This document shows, one piece after another, positions 7,723 through 17,836 of a stretch of DNA of 64,000 nt (position 1 is its first letter; each line of letters starts with the position of its first letter). The notes beneath the pieces were generated by a model. That model ran no database searches, had not been told where the DNA came from, and saw only the letters and a program-made list of their open reading frames with translations. The stretch comes from a virus, in the IMG/VR virus record IMGVR_UViG_3300044511_000233, positions 1 through 64,000 of that record. One strand, written 5' to 3'. The position numbers were made by a program, and so were the translations under genes.

Positions 7723-9960
7723 TCAAACAATCGACCGTAAGGTCACATGTCCCGTATCAATATTCACAGCGGGAAAAAACAACCTAAGATGGGTCAATCT
7801 ACTAATTGTCGGAATTTCAGCCTCGCCGTGCAGATATTGGATAATGCCATCCGAATTCTGCCGATATCTGATCGAGAAAAGAAAAGTTTTATTTGCATTC
7901 GTTTCAAGTGGATTAAGCACTTTGATAACACCACCTATCATCGAAGACGTCCCTGCTTTCTGCGTTCCCGAGAGAATGATCTTCGTATCGCCATAGTGGC
8001 TACCAGCATAGGATGGCGTTGGCGTGGAGGTCGCCGGAATGACCTGCCACGCATAATCATTGCTTGCGTTGAGATAGCCGACTCCGCCGTTATCCGACGC
8101 CTGCATATGCAATTGCGCCGCAGAGGCCGGCAGCATTTTGTGGATGGTGATTTCGTGCGATTTGTATCCGTTCGGCAGCGGTATGATGAGGTCCGCTTGC
8201 GACGCCGCACTAATGAAAGTCGATATCTCTGTCGGCGCGCCGATCACGTCGAACGCGGAGTAGCCATCGCAGACGATCGCGCCGCTTTGTCCTGGGAGCA
8301 AGTCGAACGTCGCGCGGCCGTCGATCAGCTCCGCCGAGCTCGGATCAATCGCGATGATCCCAGCCCCAATGTTCTTGACATAGATAACAAAATTTTCGCC
8401 CAATGTGGCCGCGGCGCCCAGCTCCATTGTCCATGAGCCGGAACAGCGGAACGTCGCGCCGATGTCGTCGGCGCCGACAGTGAATGCTGCGGTTTTGGTC
8501 GCGACGCTCGGGCGAATATTTCTGGCGACCTGCGCCTTTTCCGCCGTCGTGATCGTTTGCGCGGCATCGATCCGCACACGATTTCCGAGCGCAGCAAGCA
8601 TTGTGGTTGAAAAATTCGGATCATTGCCGAGGGCCGCCGCGATTTCGTTGAGAGTATCGAGCGCGGGGGGGGCAGCCGCGATCAGCGCGTCGACAGCCGC
8701 CTTGACGAAGGCCGTGCTGGCGAGCTGCGTCGTATTCGTGCCCGGTACCGCGGTCGGCGCCGTTGGAATACCGGCTAGAGCTAGATCACTCGCTAACTTG
8801 GAGCTCGTTACGTTAGCGTCAGTGATCTGCGTAGTAACCAATTGACCAGCTACATCACCAAACGCCGGCTGCGCAGCGACGGGGAGACCATCAATTCCAA
8901 TACTCGTCAGAAACTTTGTGGCAACCACCGCTAGGCTCTTAACACCCCCAAGTGTTGTAGAAGAGGGATTGGGCAGCCGCTCCGCAGGGAGCGTCCCACT
9001 GGAAATATTCCCTGCGTTCGTTGTATCAGTTGTCGCAGAAGCTACAAGACCTCCTATATCCGCCGCTACAAGAGTAACTGCTCCTGTCTTACCTGCAACC
9101 GACGTGACTTGATCGGTATTATCGATCTTGTCCCATGTCCCTCCATTGGAAACAATCCAATCTTGAAGCTTCCAATCAGACTCCCCATCAATGAGAGTAG
9201 TTCCAGCTACATTAACTTTATAGTAGTGACCCTTATTTGCTGCCGATGCCGCTGGTATCGCTGGAGTGTTGGTGTTGGCATTCCACGTTCCTTGATAGGC
9301 AAGAGAACCTAATACAGCAGCCGGTAATTGTGATGTTGGGATCTTACCCGCACTATCGAGAGTAGCCAGACCATTCGCCGCACCAGAGCCAAGATTGGTG
9401 CGCGCAGTAGGAATATCAGCTAGATCAGAAAGATTACTCGCTTTTTGCGCAGCTCCGGTGATACGGCTATCATCACCCGAGGCAACAGTTCCCGTCACTG
9501 TGCCTACGTTCTTGGTCGCCGCATCGCCTAGACCAAGATTCGTACGTGCGATCGGAATATTAACAAGATCAGAAAGGTTATTTGCAGCAACAACATCTCC
9601 TATGTTAGTGCCGTCAACCCCTTTCGCTGCTATCTTAATGAATTTTGTATTGTCGAAAGAGGCTGTAGACGTATGACCCGTAATACAGCTATAGGTTTCA
9701 CCTTGATAGGTAACAATGCTGATAGGGGGGATGCTACTATAAACAACTGACGAGGCCCATGCTGCAACAGACCCCCAAGCTACTGGACCTGTCGCGCCGG
9801 TAGGACCTGTCTCACCAGTCAACCCGGTATTGCCCTGAACACCTTGAATGCCCTGAACACCTTGAATGCCCTGAATGCCTTGAGGTCCCTGCGGACCTGT
9901 AGGGCCAGCAATAACCTCCACCTCAAGAACCGACCCAGAATCAAACAGTATATCAGTCAT
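7723..9960 (-). CDS. Tail fibre with collagen-like repeats
   Basis: This 745-residue protein starts at ATG 9960, overlapping the stop of the upstream gene (ATGA). After a short N-terminus comes a collagen-like Gly-X-Y stretch ([19 protein letters not shown], about residues 18-58). Next are repeats typical of long side fibres ([51 protein letters not shown]), then a beta-rich shaft and a globular C-terminus (after ~residue 590) that may bind the receptor. It lies between portal and protease genes rather than with the other tail genes at the right side of the window. Confidence 0.82.
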   Translation of the reverse strand: MTDILFDSGSVLEVEVIAGPTGPQGPQGIQGIQGVQGIQGVQGNTGLTGETGPTGATGPVAWGSVAAWASSVVYSSIPPISIVTYQGETYSCITGHTSTASFDNTKFIKIAAKGVDGTNIGDVVAANNLSDLVNIPIARTNLGLGDAATKNVGTVTGTVASGDDSRITGAAQKASNLSDLADIPTARTNLGSGAANGLATLDSAGKIPTSQLPAAVLGSLAYQGTWNANTNTPAIPAASAANKGHYYKVNVAGTTLIDGESDWKLQDWIVSNGGTWDKIDNTDQVTSVAGKTGAVTLVAADIGGLVASATTDTTNAGNISSGTLPAERLPNPSSTTLGGVKSLAVVATKFLTSIGIDGLPVAAQPAFGDVAGQLVTTQITDANVTSSKLASDLALAGIPTAPTAVPGTNTTQLASTAFVKAAVDALIAAAPPALDTLNEIAAALGNDPNFSTTMLAALGNRVRIDAAQTITTAEKAQVARNIRPSVATKTAAFTVGADDIGATFRCSGSWTMELGAAATLGENFVIYVKNIGAGIIAIDPSSAELIDGRATFDLLPGQSGAIVCDGYSAFDVIGAPTEISTFISAASQADLIIPLPNGYKSHEITIHKMLPASAAQLHMQASDNGGVGYLNASNDYAWQVIPATSTPTPSYAGSHYGDTKIILSGTQKAGTSSMIGGVIKVLNPLETNANKTFLFSIRYRQNSDGIIQYLHGEAEIPTISRLTHLRLFFPAVNIDTGHVTLRSIV

Positions 9961-10280
9961 GATGGTATACCTTGTTGAACTGGTATCCGACCCCCAAACA
10001 GTCGGGTGTAACCACCTGGGGCATTCGTCCACGCTATCTCGAACACATAAGTGCGAGCCTGAAGATTCCCGGTATCTGCTGCAGTAAGAAAAACATCAAA
10101 AATCCCGTTAGCAGCGTCCGCAATTACAATTTTCGAGTTGTCTGTTGTGATATCGAGCACCGATAGCTGATCTGCCTTGGGAGCAATCCTCATCACAAGA
10201 TCTTTTCCACTCAACGAATAAGGAATTATCCCGTTCTTGAGAATAAACCGCATACCCCAGGAGGAGTTATTGTAGATCAT
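9957..10280 (-). CDS. Small beta-rich protein of the fibre cassette
   Basis: This 107-residue protein is predicted to be all-beta. Its pattern ([55 protein letters not shown]) resembles the N-terminal immunoglobulin-like domain of baseplate/fibre adaptor proteins. ATG 10280 overlaps the portal stop (ATGA) and its stop overlaps the fibre start (ATGA), so portal, adaptor and fibre are translationally coupled. A role as fibre-attachment or adaptor protein is inferred from fold impression and position. Confidence 0.65.
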   Translation of the reverse strand: MIYNNSSWGMRFILKNGIIPYSLSGKDLVMRIAPKADQLSVLDITTDNSKIVIADAANGIFDVFLTAADTGNLQARTYVFEIAWTNAPGGYTRLFGGRIPVQQGIPS

Positions 10281-11764
10281 TGAATGCGCCGCGCTTTAGA
10301 TACAGACTTCGGTTGGTTAGCCTTTGTCTGCTTGGTCGTGTCAGGGCTTATCGACCTGCCTAACGGGTCCGAGTTCGGCGAAACATCCGCCGGATTTGGA
10401 GAAGTGGAAGAGGCAGGGGAATGAAAGCCAGTGCCGGTTAGAGGAGCAACGCCAGGAAGTGGCAAGCGGCCATACATCTCGAGCGTATATTCCTCGTCAG
10501 AAATGATCCCGTCAGAAAGATCCTGTCGAAGACGGTTGGCCTTCAGCAGACGCTGGGGTTCAAGCTCGGTGTCCGGTCGCAACTCAGCCGGTCGGAACTT
10601 CACAACGGCGAAACCCTGATACCCGCGCTGATGCAGACAGAAGCTGAGAACCTTCTCAAACATCTCAGCGATCGGCTCATTGAGCTCATCGGCATACATC
10701 GCGGCAAGCCGAGCTTCGACCGATGATGTGTTCACACCATTGGCGCCGCGGCCAAGAACCGTCGCCATCGTCTTCAGCGCCGCTTGGTTCTGAGCGTTCA
10801 AGGTCTCAATGATTGAAGTGACGTCGATCGCGGCGCCGGGGTTGCGATCGTTCAGGATTTTGAACTCAACCGAGTCCGAATGAATGATCGACTGGTCGGC
10901 GCTGAGTGACTCGATCGACGTGCGCAGCTCATTCATGCGCGCTTGGACGAATTCACGCAGCTTCGTCTGATCAGCGCGCACGTTTGCCGGCGCCGCCTTG
11001 ATCACTACCTCCTCGAGCAGCTTCGCCGTGATCCGCGGGAACCCTGTCTGCCGCATGATGCGGTAGAGGTCATTGATCACCTGCTGCCGTGCAGCGATCG
11101 TGTTGATCGACGCAACGAAGGTGCTGTCAGCGTAAAGTGTTGTCGGGTCGCGGCGATAGAACGATACAAAAAAGGCAGGGGTGTTAATCGCGACAGGATC
11201 GCCGGCTTGCTGTTGCTGCAGCGGGGTATATGTGCCGGATTTGGTTTCTTTCCAGCGGATTGACCCAAAATCGATGTTGCGCAGCGAGTCAGGATTCTGA
11301 GACTTATCATAAACCAGTTCGCACGCAATGCCGCCGCGTAGCAGAATCATATAGCGAAGGTCTGCCGCAAGCTGATAGAGCGACTGCTTGAGCTGAAATC
11401 CTTGCGTATAATCGACTTGCCTCGTCAGGCGCGTAATGATCGATTGAACGTCTTTAGAAGCCTCTGGATCAATAAACCCATCCGCGTCAACTGCCCAGGC
11501 AATGATCTCCGTATTCGCGAGAGTCAGATAACCGTTAACAGCCGACGAAACGTCCGGATCCGACCGGAACATCTGCTTGAGCAGCGTGCGAGTATCGCTC
11601 TGCTGACGCAGCGTGAAAATATCGTTGAGGTGATCATTGAACGCAGGTAGCGCCAGAGGTCGCTGCGTCTGCTGCGGATTAAATGTCGGCGTGAAAAGAG
11701 AGCCGTCGTTCGGCGTTTTCTTCTTCGGGGCAATAATGTTGAGAAGGCCGTCGAGGAGAGCCAC
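10277..11764 (-). CDS. Portal protein
   Basis: This 495-residue protein lies immediately after the large terminase gene. It has portal-like features: an N-terminal region with MFRSDPDVSSAVNGYLTLA, a middle wing region (FFVSFYRRDPTTLYADSTFV), a long helical stem (LREFVQARMNELRTSIESL), then ALKTMATVLGRG typical of phage portals, and a Ser/Pro/Asn-rich C-terminal tail. GTG 11764 has AAGG upstream. It forms the dodecameric channel through which DNA is packaged. The C-terminal ~65 residues are low-complexity. Confidence 0.87.
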   Translation of the reverse strand: MALLDGLLNIIAPKKKTPNDGSLFTPTFNPQQTQRPLALPAFNDHLNDIFTLRQQSDTRTLLKQMFRSDPDVSSAVNGYLTLANTEIIAWAVDADGFIDPEASKDVQSIITRLTRQVDYTQGFQLKQSLYQLAADLRYMILLRGGIACELVYDKSQNPDSLRNIDFGSIRWKETKSGTYTPLQQQQAGDPVAINTPAFFVSFYRRDPTTLYADSTFVASINTIAARQQVINDLYRIMRQTGFPRITAKLLEEVVIKAAPANVRADQTKLREFVQARMNELRTSIESLSADQSIIHSDSVEFKILNDRNPGAAIDVTSIIETLNAQNQAALKTMATVLGRGANGVNTSSVEARLAAMYADELNEPIAEMFEKVLSFCLHQRGYQGFAVVKFRPAELRPDTELEPQRLLKANRLRQDLSDGIISDEEYTLEMYGRLPLPGVAPLTGTGFHSPASSTSPNPADVSPNSDPLGRSISPDTTKQTKANQPKSVSKARRIQ

Positions 11765-11772
11765 AGAAACCC

Positions 11773-13512
11773 TTAGAGGCGAGAGTGTGGGAACGACCCG
11801 TAGGTGATCTTGTTCAAAGAACTTGGGGACAAGGAGGGTTGTTTAGAAGAGGAGGCAGGAAGCACGAAACATTGGGTACGTTTTTCAGCGTCATGATTAA
11901 GGAAGTCTGTTTCCACCGATTTTCTGGCAATGGAAAGATAAGTTAAAGCGTGGAAGAAGTGATCCTCACCCCGGAGCTTATTCCACGTAGCAGGCGTATC
12001 AGGATTCTCGACACGCACCATGTCGCGAAGATGGGTAATAATCAGTGGGGCCAAGTTGCCATAGCCGTTCAACACAAGTTTTGAACGACGTATAAGAGCA
12101 ACCGCATCGTCGATACCTTTTGTTCGGTGACAATTCCAATGTGAGGGTGACTCCTCGATATCGAATACCTCCTTGATAGTCGGTGAGTTCGGCGCCGTGG
12201 CATAATGCACAGGCATGATCACGTTGTTAGATACGTCACGAATTTGCTCGGAGAGGTTAGTGTCGGGATATCGATCGATGCACCCCGCCACGATGTTGTG
12301 CTTGGATAAAAGCTCGGTGATGAAGGACAGGAGTTTGTTAGAAGGGATCTGCCTGAAGAAGATTGTGGTCTCGAACGTGGCCAGGATGACATGGCATGTA
12401 ATGCCCACGTCGATGCCGAGGAGGCAAGGAACGTCGGAGGAGATCGTGGGCGGAGCCGGGCTCTGCATCGCCGCTCGAATCTCCGCCTCCGTCAAGCGCG
12501 CGCCGCCGGTGTCGTCGGACTGGCCGAGGACGGTGTTGCGAAAACCCTTTAGGTTGTCGAGCCGGGCGTAATTCGAGAGCTGCTTCAGGATATAAGGAAC
12601 AGTGATTGAGGAGACAGATGTGGGCCGCACGCGATAACCGCGGGTGGGGCGCCCCGGATGGCGTGCCACCCACTCACGGAGAGCGGGATCAGTGAGGTCG
12701 AGAGGCTTGGAACACTTCTCGCATCTCCAACGGGCATTGTCGTGGTCAATCGCAAAGATCTGATCCTGCGAGAGCGTCGAGAGATCCTCGACGTCGTTTT
12801 TGAGGCCGGGGAGTGCGACGAAACGTGGCTCGAAGGTTGGTATCTGGTGATGATTGCAGCTCGGACACTTGTAGAGATACTCGAACTGGTCAGAGTTCGT
12901 GTAGAGGGCATCGATCCCGTAGCCTGTGTATGTCGGTGTCGAGAACGCCTGAGTGATCTTGTAACTGGAACCCTGAAGTCGCGACTGAAACAGCGCGATC
13001 ATCTCCTGGTCGGAGAGATCCAACTCGTCGTGCATCAGAATATCTGCTGAGATAGATGTCGCATCGCCCTCAGTATTCCCGGTCATAAAACCAAATGACT
13101 GATCAATTTGATATATAGACTTTTGCCTGACAGGTTTATCTACTGTTGGGGGGTTAAAGATAAGTTCATTATCAACCAACGGGCGTACTCGCGTCTGAGA
13201 GAAGCGATCTCGCATAACATCCGTCGGCATTGTATAAATACCTGTCACGGCGGGTGTACGTCGCAGAAATGCGAGATATTTTCTGATTTGAATCTCAGAC
13301 AGACCAACCTGTGAAAGCTTCTCGCAGCACAAGTTCGGGTGATTGTCGTTGATAATTTGAATCTGAAACTCATAGCCTTTGAATGAGAAGGGTTTCTTTT
13401 TAAGATGAGTATTAACCATGAGCCACTCGCTCATAGGCATATTTAATTGATCTGACCCAAATCTCTGCTCAAGAGTTGCAATGAAACTGGAGAGATGAGT
13501 GTCACGCGACAT
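11773..13512 (-). CDS. Terminase large subunit (GpA-like)
   Basis: This protein has about 579 residues. The N-terminal ATPase has a deviant Walker A of the lambda GpA type (CCEKLSQVGLSEIQ, residues ~62-75) and a Walker B MHDELDLSD near 165. Two Cys pairs (CPSC near 215, CEKC near 265) give a zinc site found in GpA relatives. The C-terminal nuclease shows LLGIDVG with the first metal Asp (~370) and later GIDDAVALIRR and HFFHALTY. ATG 13512 is favoured over 13527 because GGTGAG, seven bases upstream and inside the preceding HNH gene, is a good ribosome-binding site. It packages phage DNA into the prohead through the portal. Confidence 0.85.
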   Translation of the reverse strand: MSRDTHLSSFIATLEQRFGSDQLNMPMSEWLMVNTHLKKKPFSFKGYEFQIQIINDNHPNLCCEKLSQVGLSEIQIRKYLAFLRRTPAVTGIYTMPTDVMRDRFSQTRVRPLVDNELIFNPPTVDKPVRQKSIYQIDQSFGFMTGNTEGDATSISADILMHDELDLSDQEMIALFQSRLQGSSYKITQAFSTPTYTGYGIDALYTNSDQFEYLYKCPSCNHHQIPTFEPRFVALPGLKNDVEDLSTLSQDQIFAIDHDNARWRCEKCSKPLDLTDPALREWVARHPGRPTRGYRVRPTSVSSITVPYILKQLSNYARLDNLKGFRNTVLGQSDDTGGARLTEAEIRAAMQSPAPPTISSDVPCLLGIDVGITCHVILATFETTIFFRQIPSNKLLSFITELLSKHNIVAGCIDRYPDTNLSEQIRDVSNNVIMPVHYATAPNSPTIKEVFDIEESPSHWNCHRTKGIDDAVALIRRSKLVLNGYGNLAPLIITHLRDMVRVENPDTPATWNKLRGEDHFFHALTYLSIARKSVETDFLNHDAEKRTQCFVLPASSSKQPSLSPSSLNKITYGSFPHSRL

Positions 13513-14053
13513 TGGCAAACTCACCATAGTGGGATTGAGCTGCCTGTTTTCGAGCGGCTGTCGCTTCCTCTAAAGTATCATAGTATCCAACTATAACCTC
13601 TTTCCTGTTCTGATGAACCCTTACTCTATATTTGCGCATCTTCTTATGCCATGATACCCCTGTAACTCCTGTCGTATTATCTGATCGAATCCCCTGATTA
13701 ATAATGTTTTGAGACCGGGTTGCTGGTCGAAGGTTATTCCATTCATTACTTGATGAGTGACGATTCTTATGATCAATATCTTCAGTAGGCCATGATTTAG
13801 TCATTAGGACATGAGCAATAACATGCACATAAAAACTCATAACTTTATCGCCGATCGTCACTCGCGCATGACGATAGCCTTTTCCGGTAATACTACGAAT
13901 TTCTTTGCCAGAGTATTTTGAGTTGAACGTCCTCCAACCTCGATCGCTATTAAAGTGCTCTCGAGGCCTAACTTTCCAGGTCAGGCCCCCTGTCTCAGGA
14001 TCATAATCAAAACACTCATGGAGATACTCAGGGGTCGGCTGCTCTTTTTGCAT
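13502..14053 (-). CDS. HNH homing endonuclease with AP2 domain
   Basis: About 183 residues from ATG 14053 (MQKEQPTPEYLHECFDYDPE). The frame is open to 14143, but the extra 30 residues are unlike the family. The HNH core is WPTEDIDHKNRHSSSNEW then NLRPAT, followed by an AP2 region (TTGVTGVSWHKKMRKYRV, VGYYDTLEEA). It ends GEFANVA. Its last codons overlap the terminase start by 11 bases, and the GGTGAG coding Gly-Glu is the probable ribosome-binding site of terminase. It would therefore be transcribed first in the minus-strand operon. Confidence 0.85.
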   Translation of the reverse strand: MQKEQPTPEYLHECFDYDPETGGLTWKVRPREHFNSDRGWRTFNSKYSGKEIRSITGKGYRHARVTIGDKVMSFYVHVIAHVLMTKSWPTEDIDHKNRHSSSNEWNNLRPATRSQNIINQGIRSDNTTGVTGVSWHKKMRKYRVRVHQNRKEVIVGYYDTLEEATAARKQAAQSHYGEFANVA

Positions 14054-14191
14054 CTGACCAAGATAATGACGTTCGTCACAAATTGAATCATCGAGAGCGA
14101 GTCTCTGGGAGAGAAAATTTTTCTGTGGTTGCGCGCGCAGCACCGCATCGCCATCCTTACTGACTCGCCAAAGTCAAGCCCAGGGGCACAC
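14054..14191. promoter_or_regulatory. Divergent intergenic region
   Basis: This gap separates the leftward structural operon from the rightward replication genes, so promoters for both must lie here or slightly inside the flanking genes. I see no convincing -35/-10 pair. TCTCT-GGG-AGAGA (14102-14114) is a weak relative of the repeated GTCTCT-N3-AGAGAC palindrome. Confidence 0.4.
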
Positions 14192-14692
14192 GTGGCTCAT
14201 TTTCCTCTACTTCCTGAGAACTTCGAAACACGAATGACGGCCATTATGCTGGCCGCCGAGGCGGAAGGGGGAAGTAAGACGTGGCTTGCTGAAGAGGGCT
14301 GTCCGTATCGTGACGGGGAGAAGAAGCTCTTACTGAAGCTGCTATCGGACAAGGAAGGAGCTGAGGTTGAGGTTCAGAACATCTTCCAAGGTGAGAGTGT
14401 AAGCAGCGATCTGGATCGCTTTGATATATTGCTTAGTGAAATTGAAAATACTATTTCAGAAATGAAGATGCTGGAGATCGCGGTTCGCGCAGATGACGAC
14501 GCTGCTGCTCGCGTCCAGGTGATCAAAGCCAAAACAGTCTTGCTGGAGAAGTGGGTATCTCTCAAAGCGGACGTCTATTCAATGCAGGAAATGGCGCGAT
14601 TTCAGAGCGTGGTTCTCGAGATGATTGAGAGCATGCTCGATAGCGATCAGCGTGCCGAGCTGATTAAACGCCTCAAGGTAGTAGGCAGGTAG
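14192..14692 (+). CDS. Unknown protein divergent from terminase; possible small terminase
   Basis: About 166 residues from GTG 14192, which has AGGGG six bases upstream; ATG 14235 is an alternative and the frame is open from 14129. The N-terminal part (TRMTAIMLAAEAEGGSKTWL) looks helix-turn-helix-like. Residues ~75-150 form a charged coiled coil (DILLSEIENTISEMKMLEIA). That layout, an N-terminal DNA-binding region plus an oligomerising coiled coil next to the large terminase gene, fits a small terminase subunit, but it is transcribed away from terminase and with the primase gene. No motif decides. Confidence 0.55.
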   Translation: MAHFPLLPENFETRMTAIMLAAEAEGGSKTWLAEEGCPYRDGEKKLLLKLLSDKEGAEVEVQNIFQGESVSSDLDRFDILLSEIENTISEMKMLEIAVRADDDAAARVQVIKAKTVLLEKWVSLKADVYSMQEMARFQSVVLEMIESMLDSDQRAELIKRLKVVGR

Positions 14693-14715
14693 GCAAATAA
14701 GCAAGAAGGTGGCTA

Positions 14716-17190
14716 ATGGTTTTCGCAGTTGAGGCTCCCCGCTATTGGGAACGCGGGTTGAGCGTGATTCCGGTGCTGGGTAAGCGGCCAGTTCAGAAAG
14801 AGTGGGCAAAGTGGGCTCTTGAGCTGCCTTCGGTTGAAGAGCGAGAACAGTGGCTGCAGACGTTTAGTGAGAAGAAGTATGGAATAGGGCTCGTCTGTGG
14901 TCCTCAAAGCGGCATATGCGCGGTCGATATCGACAGCGATGAAGATCGTGTGATCGGCGCCGTCGAGCGTGTTCTGCCACGGTCGGGATGGGAGCGCGTC
15001 GGCAAGAAGGGCAAAGTGTTGATCTATAAGTTCCGTGATCCACGGAACTTTACTGTGAAGGGAGTCGATGGGAAGGGCATCATCGACGTTTTGTCGTTGA
15101 AGCGACAGTTCATCTTGCCCCCATCGATCCATCCCGACACTGGTAAGCCGTATTGGGCTAATCGAGACCTACTCGAGATGCTTGATGGGGCTGAGGGGGA
15201 GTTGGCGGACCTTCCGAATGGGCTTGATCTGGTTCTGAAAGCTGCTCTGAAGGATGTTGGTATTGAGACATCGTCAACGTCGGGCAGGGTGGTTGTCACC
15301 AATTACGTTAGTTCTGGGAATCGCGACAACACGTTGTTGCGGATATGTGGTCTCTATTCGAAGGAGATTGTCGACGGAAACTGGACGTTTTTACAGCAAG
15401 TGGAGCGGCTGGAAGGTTGGGTCGAGGGTTTTGTTGAGAAGATTTGGGGTGATGAGCTGACAATTGGTCATGCTGTTGAGCGACTTGTCTATTGTCTTCG
15501 GCGGGACGTCTTTGAGCACGGAAAAACGCTGCCGGTGGGGTGGGACGAAGGATTGAGTGATGAGGCCAGAGAGGCGTTTGGGCTCGGAGAGTTCGATGAC
15601 AGTCGGCGCCGGTGGTCTTTCAAAGAGATTCTGGATTGGTTCAACGGCGAAGTGGCGGCCGGGGGGGGCGTCGATGTAAATGATGAGAGTCAGATGATGA
15701 CTCTCGTCGATAAGGCCCTGGTTAAAATCGCCGGTAATACGGATCTGGTGTCGACCGAAGAAGACAGGTTGCTGAAGGTCATATCGGATACCGCACGAGG
15801 CGCATTTCGGCTTGTTTCTCTTCGAAAGCGTGTGAAAGAGCTGCGACGGGGGATTGTTGTTGGTGAAACCCATGCCGAGGTTGCCGAAGCTATCCTGAAA
15901 CTGATTGAGGAGAACGGTGAAGTCCGGTTTTGTAACGGAAAATTCTGGCAGTGGGTGGGGTCGCACTGGCTTAGTCTAAACGATAGCGATCTCTTGAATC
16001 TGATAATAATGAACTCGAAGGGAATGCAGTCAGCAAAAAAGAACAGTGACTATAATGGCGTGTTGCGCACGATGCAGGCGACTCGAACAACAGAGCTCAT
16101 TCGAGTTACGATCAAGGGCGTCAATTTCGTCAATGGGTTTCTTGATGAAGATCTAGTGCTTCGGGCTCATGATCGGGACTACGGATGCACCTATTGCTTG
16201 AATTATGCCTATGAACCAGGGTTAGCGAGTGAGTGTTTGCTATGGCAGAACATGCTTCGCGACTTTTGGGGAGAGGATGAGGACTATCAAGACAAAATTC
16301 AGGCGCTTCGAGAGGCAATGGCTGCGACGATTTTCGGGGTCGCGACACGCTACCAACGTGCATTCATCTTCAAAGGCGTTGCTGGGGCTGGTAAAACCAG
16401 AATATTGCATCTGATGCGAGCGTTGATGCCCCCTGGAACCAGTAGTGCAGTTCCACCGGAGAAGTTTGCTGAGAAATTTGAGAGCACCGAGCTCGCTGGT
16501 AAGCTTTTGAACATGGCGGGAGAGCTCTCGAAGCAGAAAATCCCCGGCAAACACTTCAAAACTATTATTGAGGGTGGTGAGCTGCAGGGTCAATTCAAAA
16601 ATAAACCTGTTTTCAGCTATACACCCCTCTGTGCTCACTGGTTTGGATCAAATCACTGGCCGAAGGTGGACGATCCGGACGGAGGATGGCTCCGTAGGTG
16701 GCTCTTTTTCAGGTTTGATCGACCATTGCCGCCGGAGAAAAGGATTGAAAATGTTGAAGAGATGATCCTTGGGCAAGAGCGTGAAGCCATTATGGCTTGG
16801 GCGGTTCAAGGAATTGTGAGTTTGAAGCTTAATCGAGAATATCGTTTATCGAAATCTCATTACGAATGCATCGAGGAGATGAATAGGAACGGTGACTCTG
16901 TGGGTTTTTGGTGGGGCCATTTTGTGGAGTCCGGGCGACTCAGGTACGGAATGGCCCAACATACGCAGGTTACCCCGAAATTCACTTCAGTAGATCATCT
17001 CTTCCGCGCATATCGGCTCTTTTGCTCCAGCACGGCAGGTGCCTCGCATGTGGGGCTTCAGACCTTCATCGAGCGCATGGTGGAAGTAGGGGTGAAGAAG
17101 GGATTCTCACCGATACGTCAGGAAGGTGGGGGGATTACCGCGTTCTTGTTTCTCACACTGTGTGCGGAAACCCCGGTGGCGTCTCCATAA
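14716..17190 (+). CDS. Primase-polymerase / SF3 helicase fusion
   Basis: This 824-residue protein joins two replication activities. Residues 1-200 are an AEP-type primase-polymerase: GLVCGPQSGICAVDIDSDED carries the metal-binding DID, and RQFILPPSIHPDTGKPYW is the family signature. The C-terminal half is a D5/P4-type SF3 helicase, with Walker A GVAGAGKT near 554, a Walker B-like LLNMAGELSK near 595, and sensor/motif C and arginine-finger region HWFGSNHWPKVDDPDGGWLR near 645-665. ATG 14716 has AAGGTGG upstream. It probably primes and unwinds at the phage origin. The unusual palindromes and hairpins at 18-20 kb lie downstream and are candidate origin sequence. Confidence 0.9.
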   Translation: MVFAVEAPRYWERGLSVIPVLGKRPVQKEWAKWALELPSVEEREQWLQTFSEKKYGIGLVCGPQSGICAVDIDSDEDRVIGAVERVLPRSGWERVGKKGKVLIYKFRDPRNFTVKGVDGKGIIDVLSLKRQFILPPSIHPDTGKPYWANRDLLEMLDGAEGELADLPNGLDLVLKAALKDVGIETSSTSGRVVVTNYVSSGNRDNTLLRICGLYSKEIVDGNWTFLQQVERLEGWVEGFVEKIWGDELTIGHAVERLVYCLRRDVFEHGKTLPVGWDEGLSDEAREAFGLGEFDDSRRRWSFKEILDWFNGEVAAGGGVDVNDESQMMTLVDKALVKIAGNTDLVSTEEDRLLKVISDTARGAFRLVSLRKRVKELRRGIVVGETHAEVAEAILKLIEENGEVRFCNGKFWQWVGSHWLSLNDSDLLNLIIMNSKGMQSAKKNSDYNGVLRTMQATRTTELIRVTIKGVNFVNGFLDEDLVLRAHDRDYGCTYCLNYAYEPGLASECLLWQNMLRDFWGEDEDYQDKIQALREAMAATIFGVATRYQRAFIFKGVAGAGKTRILHLMRALMPPGTSSAVPPEKFAEKFESTELAGKLLNMAGELSKQKIPGKHFKTIIEGGELQGQFKNKPVFSYTPLCAHWFGSNHWPKVDDPDGGWLRRWLFFRFDRPLPPEKRIENVEEMILGQEREAIMAWAVQGIVSLKLNREYRLSKSHYECIEEMNRNGDSVGFWWGHFVESGRLRYGMAQHTQVTPKFTSVDHLFRAYRLFCSSTAGASHVGLQTFIERMVEVGVKKGFSPIRQEGGGITAFLFLTLCAETPVASP

Positions 17191-17242
17191 GTCAGTGGGA
17201 CTGGCTTGAAGTGCTCGCAGGATTGAAGGCCTGGGAGAATGA
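17191..17242. repeat. 52-bp direct repeat, copy 1
   Basis: This copy begins directly after the primase-helicase stop and matches 17604-17655 at 46 of 52 positions. In one frame both copies encode a Trp-rich peptide of the type QWDWLEVLAGLKAWEND, with substitutions mostly at third positions or conservative, which suggests they descend from a coding sequence. Confidence 0.85.
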
Positions 17243-17273
17243 CTAAATCTGCTTAGTTAAGATGGAGGGTTAA

Positions 17274-17486
17274 ATGGAGAGTAACAGCTCAGCACGTAAT
17301 CCAGATCAACAGTTCCAGATCGGAGATTCCGTGCTTTATGTTCCTGAGGGTGTTTATGCGACGATTGATGGATATATTTGGATGCAGACTATAGGACAAG
17401 TTCCTAAAATTGCTGCTTATAAGTTATCTATTGGTATTTCGGTTCCAGAAAATAGCATTATTCACAAAGAGTCACGTAGTATTTAA
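17274..17486 (+). CDS. Small unknown protein
   Basis: This 70-residue protein begins MESNSSARNPDQQFQIGDSV. The body (QIGDSVLYVPEGVYATIDGY) resembles a small beta-barrel of the type in DUF1653/KOW-like proteins, but this is only an impression. GGAGG lies eight bases upstream of ATG 17274, a strong start. It is flanked by two copies of a 52-bp repeat, so the gene may have been inserted or duplicated with it. Confidence 0.6.
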   Translation: MESNSSARNPDQQFQIGDSVLYVPEGVYATIDGYIWMQTIGQVPKIAAYKLSIGISVPENSIIHKESRSI

Positions 17487-17603
17487 TTTCCATCTTCTAA
17501 ACTGCGACTGTTTATTATCGATGGCCCTGGGGTCTGAAAAATAGGCTTATTAAAGGGTCGTGCCCTAAGCGTGAACTTTAATGAATTGATGTAGAGTATT
17601 TGT

Positions 17604-17655
17604 GTCAGTGGGACTGGTTCGAAGTGCTTGCAGAGTTGAAGACCTGGGAGAATGA
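17604..17655. repeat. 52-bp direct repeat, copy 2
   Basis: This is the partner of 17191-17242. It lies in a short frame that could start with TTG near 17598-17601 and ends PPEGWE, stop at about 17713. It may be a remnant or a tiny gene of about 37 codons. Confidence 0.8.
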
Positions 17656-17836
17656 TCAGATGAATGATTCCACTTTCGGCCCTGAAATCAAGCCTCCGGA
17701 AGGATGGGAATAAACAATTCGGGCCGAGACCCTGATTAGGTGAGGGTGAGTGTTTCTGCTTCCTATCAGGAACGAGGCCGAGAGCCCTGATTAGTTGAGA
17801 ATGTACGTTTGTGTTGGGGGCTGTGGGCGTGGTTGA

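Noticed and set aside
7938-9676. Plus-strand frames opposite the long tail fibre
   Set aside because: They are antisense shadows of the repetitive fibre sequence and lack ribosome-binding sites.
16908-17246. Frame overlapping the end of the primase-helicase gene
   Set aside because: It is a shadow of the conserved helicase; only its last codons, the duplicated Trp-rich peptide, are of interest.
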